Part shown: in pieces, positions 34,411 to 43,982 of the stretch
Layout: each line of letters starts with the position of its first letter
Position numbering within the stretch: position 1 is the first letter of the stretch
Origin: Filimonas lacunae
Lineage (GTDB): Bacteria; Bacteroidota; Bacteroidia; Chitinophagales; Chitinophagaceae
Reading direction: 5' to 3'
DNA: 64,000 nucleotides
Assembly (NCBI RefSeq): GCF_002355595.1
Contig: NZ_AP017422.1
Coordinates: 2,108,001 to 2,172,000 of the forward strand
The notes under the pieces: model-generated
Database searches by the model: none
What the model was told of the DNA's origin: nothing
The model's input: the letters and a program-made list of their open reading frames with translations, nothing else
Translations under genes and position numbers: made by a program

Positions 34411-34426
34411 CTTGAACTTGTTCAAG
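34411..34426 (-). promoter_or_regulatory. Fnr/Crp-type operator dyad upstream of the AhpD-like gene
   Basis: Perfect 7-base arms CTTGAAC and GTTCAAG are separated by 2 bases. The core TTGAA-N4-TTCAA has the geometry of Fnr/Crp family sites (TTGAT-N4-ATCAA). Its centre lies about 43 bases upstream of the start predicted from the promoter, a class II activator position. Confidence 0.6.
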
Positions 34427-34450
34427 AAAAGAGATAGGTTCGCTGCCAGG

Positions 34451-35026
34451 TTACTCTTTCTGCGCTCTTATTTTGCTGAGGAACTCGGGACTGAAGCCAA
34501 GGTAGGATGCCAGCATGTATTGTGGAATACGCTGCATAAAATCAGGAAACAGTTTGGCAAAATGATGATAACGTTCTTTCCCTGTGGAGCCAAAAATGTA
34601 TTTTATCCTTAACTGTGAAGCCCCGTGCGCCCGCTGCAACATAAGTCTGAAATAACGTTCCAGCTGTGGCAATTGGCTAAACAATTCGTCTTCCATTTTT
34701 TTGTCTATCGCTATTATTTCGGAAGCTTCTATTGCCTGAATATAGAATTGAGAAGGCGTTTGCAGCAACAGGCTCATGTTATCTGTGAGCCACCAGTTTT
34801 CCAGTGCAAACTGGGTAATTTGCTCTGCTTCGGTTTCCTCTTGTAAAAAGTACATGCGCAGGCATCCCTTGCTAACAAAGTAGTTCGATTGGCAAACATG
34901 CCCGGCTTTTAACAACAGGTGCTTTTTAGGAATACAATCTGTACGCAGGAAGGGAAGCAGTGTATTCACTTCTTCATTGGTAAGCGTAACATAATTGCGG
35001 ATATGCCGTATAAGCGTTTCGTGCAT
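34451..35026 (-). CDS. Crp/Fnr family transcriptional regulator
   Basis: The 191-residue protein has a cyclic-nucleotide-type beta-roll sensor (about residues 20-115; LLKAGHVCQSNYFVSKGCLRMYF) and a C-terminal winged helix with IPQYMLASYLGFSPEFLSKIR as recognition helix region. No Cys cluster of true FNR type is present. The gene starts 6 bases after the XRE-type gene stop, so both are cotranscribed, and the AhpD-like gene lies downstream. An Fnr-like dyad precedes that gene and overlaps no other promoter. Confidence 0.88.
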   Translation of the reverse strand: MHETLIRHIRNYVTLTNEEVNTLLPFLRTDCIPKKHLLLKAGHVCQSNYFVSKGCLRMYFLQEETEAEQITQFALENWWLTDNMSLLLQTPSQFYIQAIEASEIIAIDKKMEDELFSQLPQLERYFRLMLQRAHGASQLRIKYIFGSTGKERYHHFAKLFPDFMQRIPQYMLASYLGFSPEFLSKIRAQKE

Positions 35027-35032
35027 GCTTTG

Positions 35033-35302
35033 TTAACAGGATGGTTTAGTAAAAATAATATCTTCTCCCAGCTCGGCTTCCAGCTTTGCTATCGTTTTTA
35101 AAGTAAGATTATGATTACCCTTTAGCCACTTATTAATTTCAGATGGCTGCTTGTTAAGTTTATGAGCAAGATCGGCTTGAGTAAGCCCCTTTTTTGCCAA
35201 AATTTCATTGATACGTACTACTATATCGGTGTATAGGCGCATAAAGGTGCGTACCTCAAGTGGTGTTTCTTCCTGTATTTTGATTGCTACTTTACTTCTC
35301 AT
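35033..35302 (-). CDS. XRE-type helix-turn-helix regulator
   Basis: The 89-residue protein has a Cro/C1 HTH at about 40-77 (ILAKKGLTQADLAHKLNKQPSEINKWLKG). The form resembles HigA-type antitoxins, but no toxin-sized frame lies upstream in the 250 bases before the next gene, and the downstream neighbour is a Crp/Fnr regulator. It is probably a stand-alone, self-regulating repressor; a palindrome lies in its own promoter. Confidence 0.82.
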   Translation of the reverse strand: MRSKVAIKIQEETPLEVRTFMRLYTDIVVRINEILAKKGLTQADLAHKLNKQPSEINKWLKGNHNLTLKTIAKLEAELGEDIIFTKPSC

Positions 35303-35324
35303 AACAAGTATTATGTGACTTGCA

Positions 35325-35355
35325 CAAAGTTATTCACTTATAAGTGTATTTGCAA
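35325..35355 (-). promoter_or_regulatory. XRE-gene promoter with embedded operator palindrome
   Basis: On the minus strand, TTG (35353-35355), a 20-base spacer and TAACTTTG (35325-35332) fit the consensus exactly. The perfect 12-base palindrome CACTTATAAGTG (35335-35346) fills the spacer. Outer repeats ACTTGCA (35318-35324) and TGCAAGT (35351-35357) flank it. Confidence 0.6.
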
Positions 35356-35552
35356 GTTGGTTTGATCTGTCTACTTCCAGACAACACAGATGTAACATTA
35401 ACAAACAGAAAGTTGTATCGTAAGCGAACAGCTAGCAGGAATAAAAGTGCGTATGTTGCTGATAATCATTAAAATATAAGCTGGCATATTATGCGCTACA
35501 GAAAAGGGGATTCTAACTTACTGTAATACTGAAGAAACCTAAAACCAACGGA

Positions 35553-37922
35553 ATGTTTAAAAACTATCTTAAAGTAGCCTGGCGTAATCTTACTAAGCAT
35601 AAGGTCTTCTCTTTTATCAACATTATGGGGTTGGCGGTAGGATTAACTGCTTGCTTTCTTATTTTCCTGTATGTGAAGTTTGAGGTGAGTTATGATAGTT
35701 TTCATAGCAAGAAGGACAGGATTTTCAGGCTATCAACGGATGTTAAAACGCCTTCAGATGTAATGAATGTAGCTATATCCTCCTGGGCTATCGGGCCTGC
35801 TATAAAAGCTGAATTCCCGGAGATAGAAAGCTGTACCAGGGTAAGTGGCGATAACCTGTTGGTGAAACGTGGCGATGTAAAGTTTCAGGAAACGGAAGCC
35901 CTTGCTGTGGATTCTAATTTTTTGCAGGTATTTGATTATAAACTGGCAAAGGGGAATCCAGCCGAGGCTTTTAAAGAACCGTGGAGTGTAGTGTTCACTG
36001 AAAGCAGTGCCAAAAAGTATTTTGGTAATGAAAACCCTATAGGCCAGACTGTATTGATAACCGGCGAGCAGAAGCCAGCCAAAGTAACCGGGATATTGGC
36101 AGATATGCCTGAAAACACACAGCTAAAGGCCGATATGTTCCTTTCTATGTCTACTTATCATCAGGAGCGGGATGAAATGTGGGGCAACTATGGAGCTGTT
36201 ACTTACATGTTGCTGAAACCAGGTGTAAGCGCAGCTGCTTTAAATAAGAAGTTTCCCGGGTTTGTAAAAAGGCGCATAGGAAAAATGGAAGATGAAATGC
36301 AGATGCATGCTACCTATATACTGGAGCCATTAAAGAACCTGTACTTGCATTCTAAGCGGGAAGGTATGGAAACTGGTAGCATTACCAATGTATACATATT
36401 TTCAGTGGTAGCTGTTTTTATATTACTAATAGCCTGTATCAATTTCGTAAATCTTACAACTGCACGCGCTACGGAGAGGGCAAAAGAAGTAGGTATCAGA
36501 AAAGTGGCGGGGGCGCAAAAAACACAGCTGGCAGGCCAGTTCCTGGGAGAGACTTTATTAATCTGTATTGCAGCGTTTTTATTTGCCTTGTTGTTGTCAG
36601 GATGCCTGTTACCCCTGTTTAACCAATTGGCAGGCAAAAAGGTGAGTGTAAATATATTTCATAATGGCCCGGAGGTGTTGCTGTTGCTGGTGGCTTCTTT
36701 AGGCATAGGATTGCTGGCGGGGCTGTACCCGGCGCTGGTGCTGTCTAACTTTCAACCTATAGCCGTGTTGAAAGGCAGGTTTAGTTCGGGTGCTAAAGGA
36801 CTTATTTTAAGAAGAGGATTGGTAGTTACTCAGTTTACTATCTCTATTTGTTTAATGGTAGCTACCATTATTGTGTATAAGCAAATGAATTATATGAACA
36901 GCCGCGACCTGGGCTTTGTGAAAGACCAGATACTGGTATTGGAAACGCGGGGCGATGAGGGGCAGGAAGCGCTTAAAAATGCTGTAGCGAGTATTCCTGG
37001 AGTGCAGTCTGTGTCTTTATCAGCTTCTGTGCCGGGTGGAGGCAATTCCAGTGCCTATTCTGAAATACAAAATCAGCAGGGTGCCTTCCAGGTAACTAAC
37101 CTGAATGCTTACTTCGTCGATTTTGATTTCATGAATCAATATGGAATGAAGATCATTGCAGGCCGTGGATTTTCCAGGGACTTTGGGGCAGACACTACGC
37201 AGGCAATGATATTAAATGAAAAAGCAGTAAAGCGCCTGGGCTTTGCCAGTGCAAAGGATGCTGTTGGTAAACATTTTAAACAATGGGGCAGGGAAGGAAC
37301 TATTGTGGGAGTGGTAAAAGATTTTCACTTTCGCTCCTTGCTGCGGGAAATTGAACCTTTGAGCATACGGATAGAGCCGCAGAACTGCGAATTGCTTTCT
37401 GTGAAAGTAAGTGCAAAAAGTGCTTCAAAAGTGATTGCTGAACTGGAAAGTAAATGGAAAGTGTTAATACCTAAACGTCCATTCAACTATTTCTTCCTGG
37501 ATGAATATTTTGATAAACAGTATCGTGGGCAAAAGCAGTTTGGTAAACTGTTCTTCAACTTCTCCATTCTGGCTATATTTATTTCTTGCCTGGGCCTGTT
37601 AGGGCTGGCTTCCTACAGCACTTTACAACGTACCCGCGAAATAGGCGTACGCAAAGTATTAGGAGCGTCTGTTAGCAACATTGTAAATCTGTTATCTACA
37701 GAGTTTTTAAAGCTGGTATTGGTGTCGTTTGTGGTAGCTGTTCCGTTATCCTGGTTCTTTATGCACCGCTGGTTAAAAGAGTTTGCGTACCGGTCAGATA
37801 TTCCGTGGTGGGTATTTGCAGCAGCAGGTGTTATTGCCATTCTGGTAACCTTGTTTACTATCAGCTTTCAGGCTATTAAGGCGGCTGTGGCTAACCCGGT
37901 AAGGAGTTTAAGGACGGAGTAG
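35553..37922 (+). CDS. MacB/FtsX-type ABC transporter permease
   Basis: The 789-residue membrane protein has a helix at ~20-42 (INIMGLAVGLTACFLIFLYV), a MacB periplasmic core, an FtsX domain at ~285-400 (ARATERAKEVGIRKVAGA), a second periplasmic core and a C-terminal FtsX domain (TREIGVRKVLGAS). This tandem layout is the usual ~790-residue Bacteroidota permease. The ATPase must be encoded elsewhere. Such systems export antimicrobial compounds, peptides or lipoproteins; no substrate can be assigned. Confidence 0.9.
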   Translation: MFKNYLKVAWRNLTKHKVFSFINIMGLAVGLTACFLIFLYVKFEVSYDSFHSKKDRIFRLSTDVKTPSDVMNVAISSWAIGPAIKAEFPEIESCTRVSGDNLLVKRGDVKFQETEALAVDSNFLQVFDYKLAKGNPAEAFKEPWSVVFTESSAKKYFGNENPIGQTVLITGEQKPAKVTGILADMPENTQLKADMFLSMSTYHQERDEMWGNYGAVTYMLLKPGVSAAALNKKFPGFVKRRIGKMEDEMQMHATYILEPLKNLYLHSKREGMETGSITNVYIFSVVAVFILLIACINFVNLTTARATERAKEVGIRKVAGAQKTQLAGQFLGETLLICIAAFLFALLLSGCLLPLFNQLAGKKVSVNIFHNGPEVLLLLVASLGIGLLAGLYPALVLSNFQPIAVLKGRFSSGAKGLILRRGLVVTQFTISICLMVATIIVYKQMNYMNSRDLGFVKDQILVLETRGDEGQEALKNAVASIPGVQSVSLSASVPGGGNSSAYSEIQNQQGAFQVTNLNAYFVDFDFMNQYGMKIIAGRGFSRDFGADTTQAMILNEKAVKRLGFASAKDAVGKHFKQWGREGTIVGVVKDFHFRSLLREIEPLSIRIEPQNCELLSVKVSAKSASKVIAELESKWKVLIPKRPFNYFFLDEYFDKQYRGQKQFGKLFFNFSILAIFISCLGLLGLASYSTLQRTREIGVRKVLGASVSNIVNLLSTEFLKLVLVSFVVAVPLSWFFMHRWLKEFAYRSDIPWWVFAAAGVIAILVTLFTISFQAIKAAVANPVRSLRTE

Positions 37923-37998
37923 CTCCAGGGAGCAGATTTTAGGGATATTGATATGTTTTTTATATTTTATATTTGATATTCCTTAAACCTTTATAAAC

Positions 37999-38667
37999 AT
38001 GGATGATCTACTGCTGATGGCTGTGAATGCATTACAGCCACCGTCACGACGTGGTTACCTATATGCGGGTAAAATAAAAAAAGTAGGTAATCAGTGGATA
38101 GAAACCCGCTTTGCTACCGGCTTACTGATTCCCACGCACTCTATAATAGTAATGGCCAAAACCGGATGGCGAAAGCGTGAGGGATTTTTTATAAGGCTTA
38201 GCTGGCAAAGCATACTTGCCTATTATATGCGTATGATCACAGCTGCATTTGCGTTGGTATCCCTGGGGTTTTTATTGGACGATATTAAATACGCTTCTCG
38301 AAGTGAGATGGCGACCGGCATTAGCTATTGCCTGGTATTTGGTGGTCTTTATATGTATTTTCGATTGTTTTTTGCTAAACCTAAAGAAAAGGAGATAGTG
38401 CAAAGAACCAAACTGGGGAAAGCCATTGGTTTATATGCCAAGCCTGAGTGGTTGGATGATATGGATGCTATTGAACTGCTGAAAGCATTGCGTGACAACT
38501 ATACTCTTTCTTATGGCAGCGACTGGGCGAAAGACCTGGATTCGGAAAGTATCGAACCTGCAAAAATACCCTTCCTGTATGGCCTGGCAGTAATTGACAA
38601 CCGGATTTGCGCTACCGAAATTGGTAAACAACGTCTGGATAGAATAGATGCCTTGTTTGTGATATAA
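37999..38667 (+). CDS. Membrane protein of unknown function
   Basis: The 222-residue protein has an N-terminal soluble segment, two predicted transmembrane helices (about 77-95 and 105-122) and a C-terminal soluble domain (EWLDDMDAIELLKALRDNYTLSYGSDW). No family is recognised. It follows the permease by 76 bases and could be read with it, but there is no functional link. A bidirectional terminator separates it from ahcY. Confidence 0.7.
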   Translation: MDDLLLMAVNALQPPSRRGYLYAGKIKKVGNQWIETRFATGLLIPTHSIIVMAKTGWRKREGFFIRLSWQSILAYYMRMITAAFALVSLGFLLDDIKYASRSEMATGISYCLVFGGLYMYFRLFFAKPKEKEIVQRTKLGKAIGLYAKPEWLDDMDAIELLKALRDNYTLSYGSDWAKDLDSESIEPAKIPFLYGLAVIDNRICATEIGKQRLDRIDALFVI

Positions 38668-38690
38668 TAACAAGCCCCAGGCAAATAAAA

Positions 38691-38726
38691 AAAGGCTGGT
38701 GTTACTAAGTGTAGCACCAACCTTTT
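38691..38726. terminator. Bidirectional terminator before ahcY end
   Basis: A stem of about 15 bp with two mismatches (38691-38705 with 38711-38725), with T-runs on both strands, lies between convergent genes. Confidence 0.75.
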
Positions 38727-38745
38727 GTATATAAGATAAACAGAA

Positions 38746-40071
38746 CTAGTATCTGTAGTGGTCTGCCTTAAACGGACCATATTGCGGAACACCTAAGTAT
38801 TCTGCTTGGGTAGTAGTTAATTCATCTAACACTACACCAATTTTTGCCAGGTGTAAACGGGCAACTTTTTCATCCAGGTGTTTAGGTAACACATATACTT
38901 TATTCTCGTAGTTTTTGCTGTTAGTCCACAGTTCTAACTGAGCTAAAGTCTGGTTAGTGAAAGAGTTACTCATTACAAATGATGGGTGACCGGTAGCACA
39001 GCCCAGGTTAACCAGACGGCCTTCTGCCAGGATGATTACATCTTTACCATCGATAGTATAGATATCCACCTGTGGCTTAACGGTATCTTTGGTTTTACCG
39101 TAGTTTTCGTTTAACCATGCCATGTCAATTTCGATATCGAAGTGGCCGATGTTACAAACGATGGCTTTATCTTTCATCAGTTTGAAGTGTACACCAGTGA
39201 TGATGTCGCGACAACCAGTAGTAGTTACTACAATGTCAGCTTCTTTCACAGCATCTACCATTTTCTTCACTTCAAAACCGTCCATAGCAGCCTGTAATGC
39301 GCAGATAGGATCGATTTCTGTAACAATTACACGGCAACCAGCACCTTGTAAAGAAGCAGCAGAACCTTTACCCACATCACCGTAACCAGCAACAACAGCT
39401 ACTTTACCAGCCATCATTACATCGGTAGCGCGACGGATAGAATCTACCAGAGACTCTTTACAACCGTATTTGTTATCGAATTTGCTCTTAGTTACAGAGT
39501 CGTTTACGTTGATGGCAGGGATTGGTAAAGTACCTTTTGCCATTCTTTCGTATAAACGGTGCACACCGGTAGTGGTTTCTTCACTTAAACCTTTGATGTT
39601 CTGGATTAATTCAGGGTATTTGTCGAATACGATGTTGGTTAAGTCACCACCATCATCCAGGATCATGTTCAAAGGACGGTCGGTATTACCGAAGAACAGG
39701 GTTTGTTCAATACACCAATCCGCTTCTTCCTGTGTTTGACCTTTCCAGGCAAAAACACCGATACCTGCAGCAGCAATAGCAGCAGCAGCGTGATCTTGTG
39801 TAGAGAATATATTACAAGAGCTCCAACGTACCTCAGCACCCAGGGCAACCAGGGTTTCGATTAATACGGCAGTCTGGATAGTCATGTGTAAACAGCCAGC
39901 AATACGTGCACCTTTCAGAGGTTGAGAAGCGCCATATTCAGCACGCAGGGACATAAGACCCGGCATTTCCGCTTCAGCCAGTCTAATCTCTTTACGGCCC
40001 CATTCAGCCAGGCTGAAATCTGCCACCTTGTACGGAAGGCTCAGATCAATCTTTTGTACGCTTGTAGACAT
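38746..40071 (-). CDS. ahcY: S-adenosylhomocysteine hydrolase
   Basis: I start at the ATG at 40071 (441 residues), since the next upstream in-frame ATG (40092) lies within the promoter box. Signatures are [32 protein letters not shown], the NAD-binding [10 protein letters not shown] and the C-terminal PFKADHYRY. It splits SAH to adenosine and homocysteine, relieving product inhibition of methyltransferases. It is divergent from an Lrp/AsnC regulator across about 110 bases, so that regulator may sense amino acids linked to methionine metabolism; this is inference. Confidence 0.96.
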   Translation of the reverse strand: MSTSVQKIDLSLPYKVADFSLAEWGRKEIRLAEAEMPGLMSLRAEYGASQPLKGARIAGCLHMTIQTAVLIETLVALGAEVRWSSCNIFSTQDHAAAAIAAAGIGVFAWKGQTQEEADWCIEQTLFFGNTDRPLNMILDDGGDLTNIVFDKYPELIQNIKGLSEETTTGVHRLYERMAKGTLPIPAINVNDSVTKSKFDNKYGCKESLVDSIRRATDVMMAGKVAVVAGYGDVGKGSAASLQGAGCRVIVTEIDPICALQAAMDGFEVKKMVDAVKEADIVVTTTGCRDIITGVHFKLMKDKAIVCNIGHFDIEIDMAWLNENYGKTKDTVKPQVDIYTIDGKDVIILAEGRLVNLGCATGHPSFVMSNSFTNQTLAQLELWTNSKNYENKVYVLPKHLDEKVARLHLAKIGVVLDELTTTQAEYLGVPQYGPFKADHYRY

Positions 40072-40089
40072 AATTATGTATTTATTCCG

Positions 40090-40124
40090 CAAATGTACAA
40101 TTGCAGGATAAAATAAGGAGCAAA
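40090..40124 (-). promoter_or_regulatory. ahcY promoter
   Basis: On the minus strand, TTTG (40121-40124), a 23-base spacer and a perfect TACATTTG (40090-40097), 18 bases upstream of the ahcY ATG. The leader is too short to hold a riboswitch. Confidence 0.5.
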
Positions 40125-40184
40125 AGCATAAAAACAGGAAAAAAATACAGAATTAGGCTAATTTGCAGAATAAAAATTAAGCGA

Positions 40185-40688
40185 ATGGCGGCAAAAGATT
40201 CTGAAAAAGAAGAAATAGCTGTGCAGTTGCCTGCATTGGATACCAAAGACCTGGCAATACTAAAGCTTTTACAGCAAAATGCGCGTATTACCGTGCGCGA
40301 AATTTCTGAACAGGTACACCTAAGCACTACTCCGGTACACGAGCGCATTCGTCGTATGGAAGAAACGGGGGTGATTAAGCAATATGCCACGCTGGTAGAT
40401 CATGCAAAGGTGAAAAAAGGGCTGATGGTAATTTGTTATGTATCGCTCAAGCAGCATAACCGCAGTGCCGGTAGTAAGTTTATTAAGGCCATACAGGAAA
40501 TGCAGGAGGTAATTGAATGCTATAATATCTCCGGCGAATTTGATTTTATGTTGAAAGTAGTGGCTGAAAATATGGATGCCTATTATAATTTTCATGTAAA
40601 CAAGCTAAGCCAGGTAGAGAATATGGGGCATTTGCAAAGTGTGTTTGTAATGGGTATTATTAAGCAAACGCATCAGTTGGTGTATTAG
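40185..40688 (+). CDS. Lrp/AsnC family transcriptional regulator
   Basis: The ATG at 40185 gives 167 residues; the longer frame back to 40101 runs through the intergenic promoter region. An AsnC-type HTH (LDTKDLAILKLLQQNARITVREISEQVHLSTTPVHERIRRME) is followed by the RAM ligand-binding domain with ISGEFDFMLKVVAENMDAYYNF. Such regulators respond to amino acids. The divergent ahcY gene is the natural candidate target. Confidence 0.92.
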   Translation: MAAKDSEKEEIAVQLPALDTKDLAILKLLQQNARITVREISEQVHLSTTPVHERIRRMEETGVIKQYATLVDHAKVKKGLMVICYVSLKQHNRSAGSKFIKAIQEMQEVIECYNISGEFDFMLKVVAENMDAYYNFHVNKLSQVENMGHLQSVFVMGIIKQTHQLVY

Positions 40689-40715
40689 TTTTTACAAGAA
40701 CACAAGGCAGCAAAC

Positions 40716-41702
40716 ATGCGTAAATCGGAAATTATCCAGCAGGCCAAACGCTATTTTGGTAAGAATACTGCTCATAAAAAGAAGACAGTACTGGGGTATA
40801 CGTTTAATGGAAAAAAAGGACGGGAATGGGGTGCTGCTTTTAAAAGTGCAACAACTCAGCCATTTTATGTAAAGTTTAATCTTTTTGATGATATATCGGA
40901 GCTGATAGAAAGCGGAGAAGCAAAACAGATCGACTGGCATTGGACGGGAGATTTAAGCTGGACAATGGAAGTTGTGCTGAATGAAGGTATTACCAACGGG
41001 TATGACTGGGATAAGAAGCTTTCTGCTAAATGCAATGGCAAGTCAAGAATGCTGAAAATATTCATTTCAGATGTAATCCCCTGTTATACCTATAACTGTT
41101 ATTATATAGGCTTTAACAAAAAGGAAAAACTATATGAAGAAGGTCCTCTTACAACATTAACAGGGAGAGAGCAAAAAATAGTGCAGAACATAGCAGACAT
41201 GCTGAATAGTAAAGGGCTGGTATATGTGGATGAACGTTTTTGCGAAAAGAGATATGAAGAGCTGTATTCAGATTGCAACAAAAAGGGAAATGCCAGCTTT
41301 TTTGAAGCGGTGTTTACAGATGTGCATCCATTAGTCAAAGAAGTAAAGCGGTTTAGCGATTACCCTAATGTTGATAAAAAGGGTACAACGCTTAGTTGGA
41401 TCGAGACGTATCATAAGAATGGAAAACTGAAACAGCGAACGGAACACAGGCATACAACTGATAATATCAGTTGTACCGATGAGACACGTTTTAATGAAAG
41501 AGGTGTATTGCAGGAAAGAGTGGAGATAAAAAGGCTGCCTAATGGTGACAGCTATGAAATATATTTTAACAGCAAAGGACAGATCGCCAAAGTGGAAGTG
41601 ATCCGGGGGCAACTGGGAAGAAAAAAGCGCGGCCAGTTTACTTTTGATGTTGACGAAGCCTATCAAAAATGGGAAAATGGATGGAAAGAGCAGGAAGGGT
41701 AA
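40716..41702 (+). CDS. Protein of unknown function with YwqK/MORN-like C-terminal repeats
   Basis: The 328-residue soluble protein has no signal peptide and no recognised N-terminal domain. The C-terminal part contains short repeats of the type SWIETYHKNGKLKQRTEH, FNERGVLQERVEI and YFNSKGQIAKVEV, resembling the beta-hairpin repeats of YwqK-type proteins. It starts 27 bases after the Lrp stop and may be cotranscribed. No toxin gene is adjacent, and function is unknown. Confidence 0.7.
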   Translation: MRKSEIIQQAKRYFGKNTAHKKKTVLGYTFNGKKGREWGAAFKSATTQPFYVKFNLFDDISELIESGEAKQIDWHWTGDLSWTMEVVLNEGITNGYDWDKKLSAKCNGKSRMLKIFISDVIPCYTYNCYYIGFNKKEKLYEEGPLTTLTGREQKIVQNIADMLNSKGLVYVDERFCEKRYEELYSDCNKKGNASFFEAVFTDVHPLVKEVKRFSDYPNVDKKGTTLSWIETYHKNGKLKQRTEHRHTTDNISCTDETRFNERGVLQERVEIKRLPNGDSYEIYFNSKGQIAKVEVIRGQLGRKKRGQFTFDVDEAYQKWENGWKEQEG

Positions 41703-41766
41703 TTCACTGTTCTTTCCATCCAGCGTTGGTTATCGGTGGCTTGCGGATAGCAAGTTCAATAGTGTG

Positions 41767-42411
41767 TTATTGTTTCGATTCTTCTTCTTCCAGCGCCTTA
41801 GCTGTAATGTATTGCAACAGCTGAGTAGCGCTATTTAATACAGGGCCTGCCAGTTGATCGTTAAAGAAAACACTGGCAGGGGCTTCTCCAAAGTACAGCC
41901 CATCAGATACCAGGAAAGTAAGCCTGGCATGACCGACAGCAGGTTGTGGTTTTCTGGGCTGATCCCAGGGGCCTATTTTATTTACTACCTCAGCACTATG
42001 CTCAAACAATGCAGAAGTGATATCATTTGCAGTTTCATCTTCAAAATTTTCCCAAACCAGTATTTTCCCGGTTTGGTTAATATAACGGGCAGTGCCATCA
42101 TAAAAAGAAGCCAATGTGTCCAGGCCGTTTTCCAATCCTATTTCAATAATTACGGCAAAAAGCTGCTTTTGCTCGTAAGGCTGGCCGGCAGCTAATAACC
42201 TGTTACAGGCTAATACCTGCACGCGTGGGTCGGCTTCCGGTAAAGCTACCAGTTGTTGCAGGGCATCAATATCAGGAGTCTCTGCAAACAGTACATCCAT
42301 CGGGTAGGTATAAGGAGGTTCCGTACAGTCTTTATACAATTGAAAGTCATCACAAAACAACAGGTTATAAATGATGTTAGCTGTTTCGTCGTTATAGGGA
42401 GTTACCTGCAT
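41767..42411 (-). CDS. Conserved-looking cytoplasmic protein of unknown function
   Basis: The 214-residue acidic protein has no signal or membrane segment. Features include DVLFAETPDIDALQQLVALPEADPRVQVLACNRLLAAG and the later GPWDQPRKPQPAVGHARLTFLVSDGLYFG. The codon pattern and composition look like a real gene. I do not recognise the family. It stands alone between a convergent gene and the divergent acetylesterase. Confidence 0.72.
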   Translation of the reverse strand: MQVTPYNDETANIIYNLLFCDDFQLYKDCTEPPYTYPMDVLFAETPDIDALQQLVALPEADPRVQVLACNRLLAAGQPYEQKQLFAVIIEIGLENGLDTLASFYDGTARYINQTGKILVWENFEDETANDITSALFEHSAEVVNKIGPWDQPRKPQPAVGHARLTFLVSDGLYFGEAPASVFFNDQLAGPVLNSATQLLQYITAKALEEEESKQ

Positions 42412-42560
42412 AGGGCTTCTGTTTTTACAAATATATAAGATAAGCGGGTGGCTGGTTTATGAGAACGCTTGTTTAGTATAACGGATTGCTAAAATAATGC
42501 CATTAATATTCACCATAGGTTAGTAGTTTGGCGCATTGATTTTAGAAACAATATCTGCGT

Positions 42561-43973
42561 ATGAAAAAAGTATTGCTTGTTGTGTTGGCTATCACTATAG
42601 CCAGGCCTTTAATGGCCGAAGTAAGGCTTCCTTCTCTTATTTCCAGTAATATGGTATTGCAGCAACAATCGGCTGCTCATTTATGGGGGTGGGCGGGGCC
42701 GGCTGATAAAGTGTTTGTAACCACTTCCTGGAATCATAAAATCGATTCGGTAGTAGCCAGCCGTGATGCCAAATGGTCTATTGCTATTCCCACACCTGTT
42801 GCGGGTGGCCCTTATACCATTACCATACAAAGTGGCAACACCATAGAACTGCAAAATGTAATGATTGGAGAAGTGTGGGTTTGTTCCGGACAGTCCAATA
42901 TGGAAATGAATGCAGGCTGGGGGCCAAATGCGCTACCGGAAATGACTGCTGAGTTGCCTGGTTCGGCCAATAGTAAAATAAGACTATTTCAATCGCCACG
43001 TACGGCAGCTGCTTATCCGCAGGATAATATTACCGGTAGCTGGAAAGAGTGCAACGAAGCTTCGTTAAAAAGCTTTAGCGCCGTGGGATACTTCTTTGGC
43101 AAGTCATTACAAAATAAACTGGATGTGCCGGTAGGGTTGATCAATGTAAGCTGGGGCGGTACTTCTGCGGATGTGTGGACGCCCGCCGAGGTTATTCAAA
43201 ACGATCTGGAGCTGAGTGCCGCATCACGCAAACTAACTCCCTATGCCTGGTGGCCTAATACTCCGGGAGCCTGTTATAATGCCATGATCGCTCCTTTGCT
43301 GCAAATGGATATTGCAGGTGTTATCTGGTACCAGGGAGAAGGAAATACAGAAATCAGCAGTACTTATAACCGGGTGTTCTCTGCTATGATCAACAGCTGG
43401 CGCAGGGGCTGGAACAAACAATTCCCTTTTTACTATGTACAGATAGCTCCCTTTACCTATGGTGGTAAAGATGCCGGAGCTATTTTACGTGAACAACAGC
43501 AGGCCACTTTAAACCTGCCTGATGTGGGGATGGTGGTAACTACCGACCTGGTAGATACCATTACTGATATTCACCCCAAGCAAAAGCGTGCAGTAGGCAA
43601 CAGGCTTGCGGCTATGGCCATGTCACAAACCTATCATGTAGATATGGGCAATTGCCAAAGCCCGGTGTTTTCCAGAATGGAAACAGGAAAAGGCAGGGTG
43701 GTTTGTTATTTTACTCATGCAGATAATGGCCTGGTAATAAAGGGGGCAACAGTGAAAGAATGTTATATAGCAGGAGAAGACAGGCGTTTTGTGCCCGCTA
43801 CTGTAAAAACAGAAGGCGATCATATTATAGTTTCCAGCACTGCTGTGGCAAAGCCGGTTGCCGTGCGTTTTGGCTATAGCAATGCCGGTATAGGTAACAT
43901 CTTCAGCACCGAAGGTTTACCGGTAGCGCCCTTTAGAACAGATAACTGGAGTAACGCTATTACAGACAAATAG
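42561..43973 (+). CDS. Secreted sialate O-acetylesterase (SGNH family)
   Basis: The 470-residue protein has a signal peptide (cleavage near PLMAE). The SGNH-type blocks are VWVCSGQSNMEM (catalytic Ser), INVSWGGTSADVWTP and VIWYQGEGNT, followed by a TDIHPKQK segment with the catalytic His. It removes O-acetyl esters from sialic acid or plant glycans in the periplasm. No sialidase, sialic-acid transporter or PUL gene is nearby, so the substrate is open. Confidence 0.92.
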   Translation: MKKVLLVVLAITIARPLMAEVRLPSLISSNMVLQQQSAAHLWGWAGPADKVFVTTSWNHKIDSVVASRDAKWSIAIPTPVAGGPYTITIQSGNTIELQNVMIGEVWVCSGQSNMEMNAGWGPNALPEMTAELPGSANSKIRLFQSPRTAAAYPQDNITGSWKECNEASLKSFSAVGYFFGKSLQNKLDVPVGLINVSWGGTSADVWTPAEVIQNDLELSAASRKLTPYAWWPNTPGACYNAMIAPLLQMDIAGVIWYQGEGNTEISSTYNRVFSAMINSWRRGWNKQFPFYYVQIAPFTYGGKDAGAILREQQQATLNLPDVGMVVTTDLVDTITDIHPKQKRAVGNRLAAMAMSQTYHVDMGNCQSPVFSRMETGKGRVVCYFTHADNGLVIKGATVKECYIAGEDRRFVPATVKTEGDHIIVSSTAVAKPVAVRFGYSNAGIGNIFSTEGLPVAPFRTDNWSNAITDK

Positions 43974-43982
43974 GCCTGTAAA

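Noticed and set aside
35033-35302. HigBA-type toxin-antitoxin module
   Set aside because: The antitoxin-like HTH has no toxin-sized neighbour; the adjacent gene is a Crp/Fnr regulator.
40072-40184. SAH or SAM riboswitch before ahcY
   Set aside because: The promoter leaves only about 10-15 bases of leader, too short for any riboswitch.
40716-41702. YwqK-type antitoxin of a toxin-antitoxin pair
   Set aside because: Only the C-terminal repeats resemble YwqK, and no toxin gene is adjacent.
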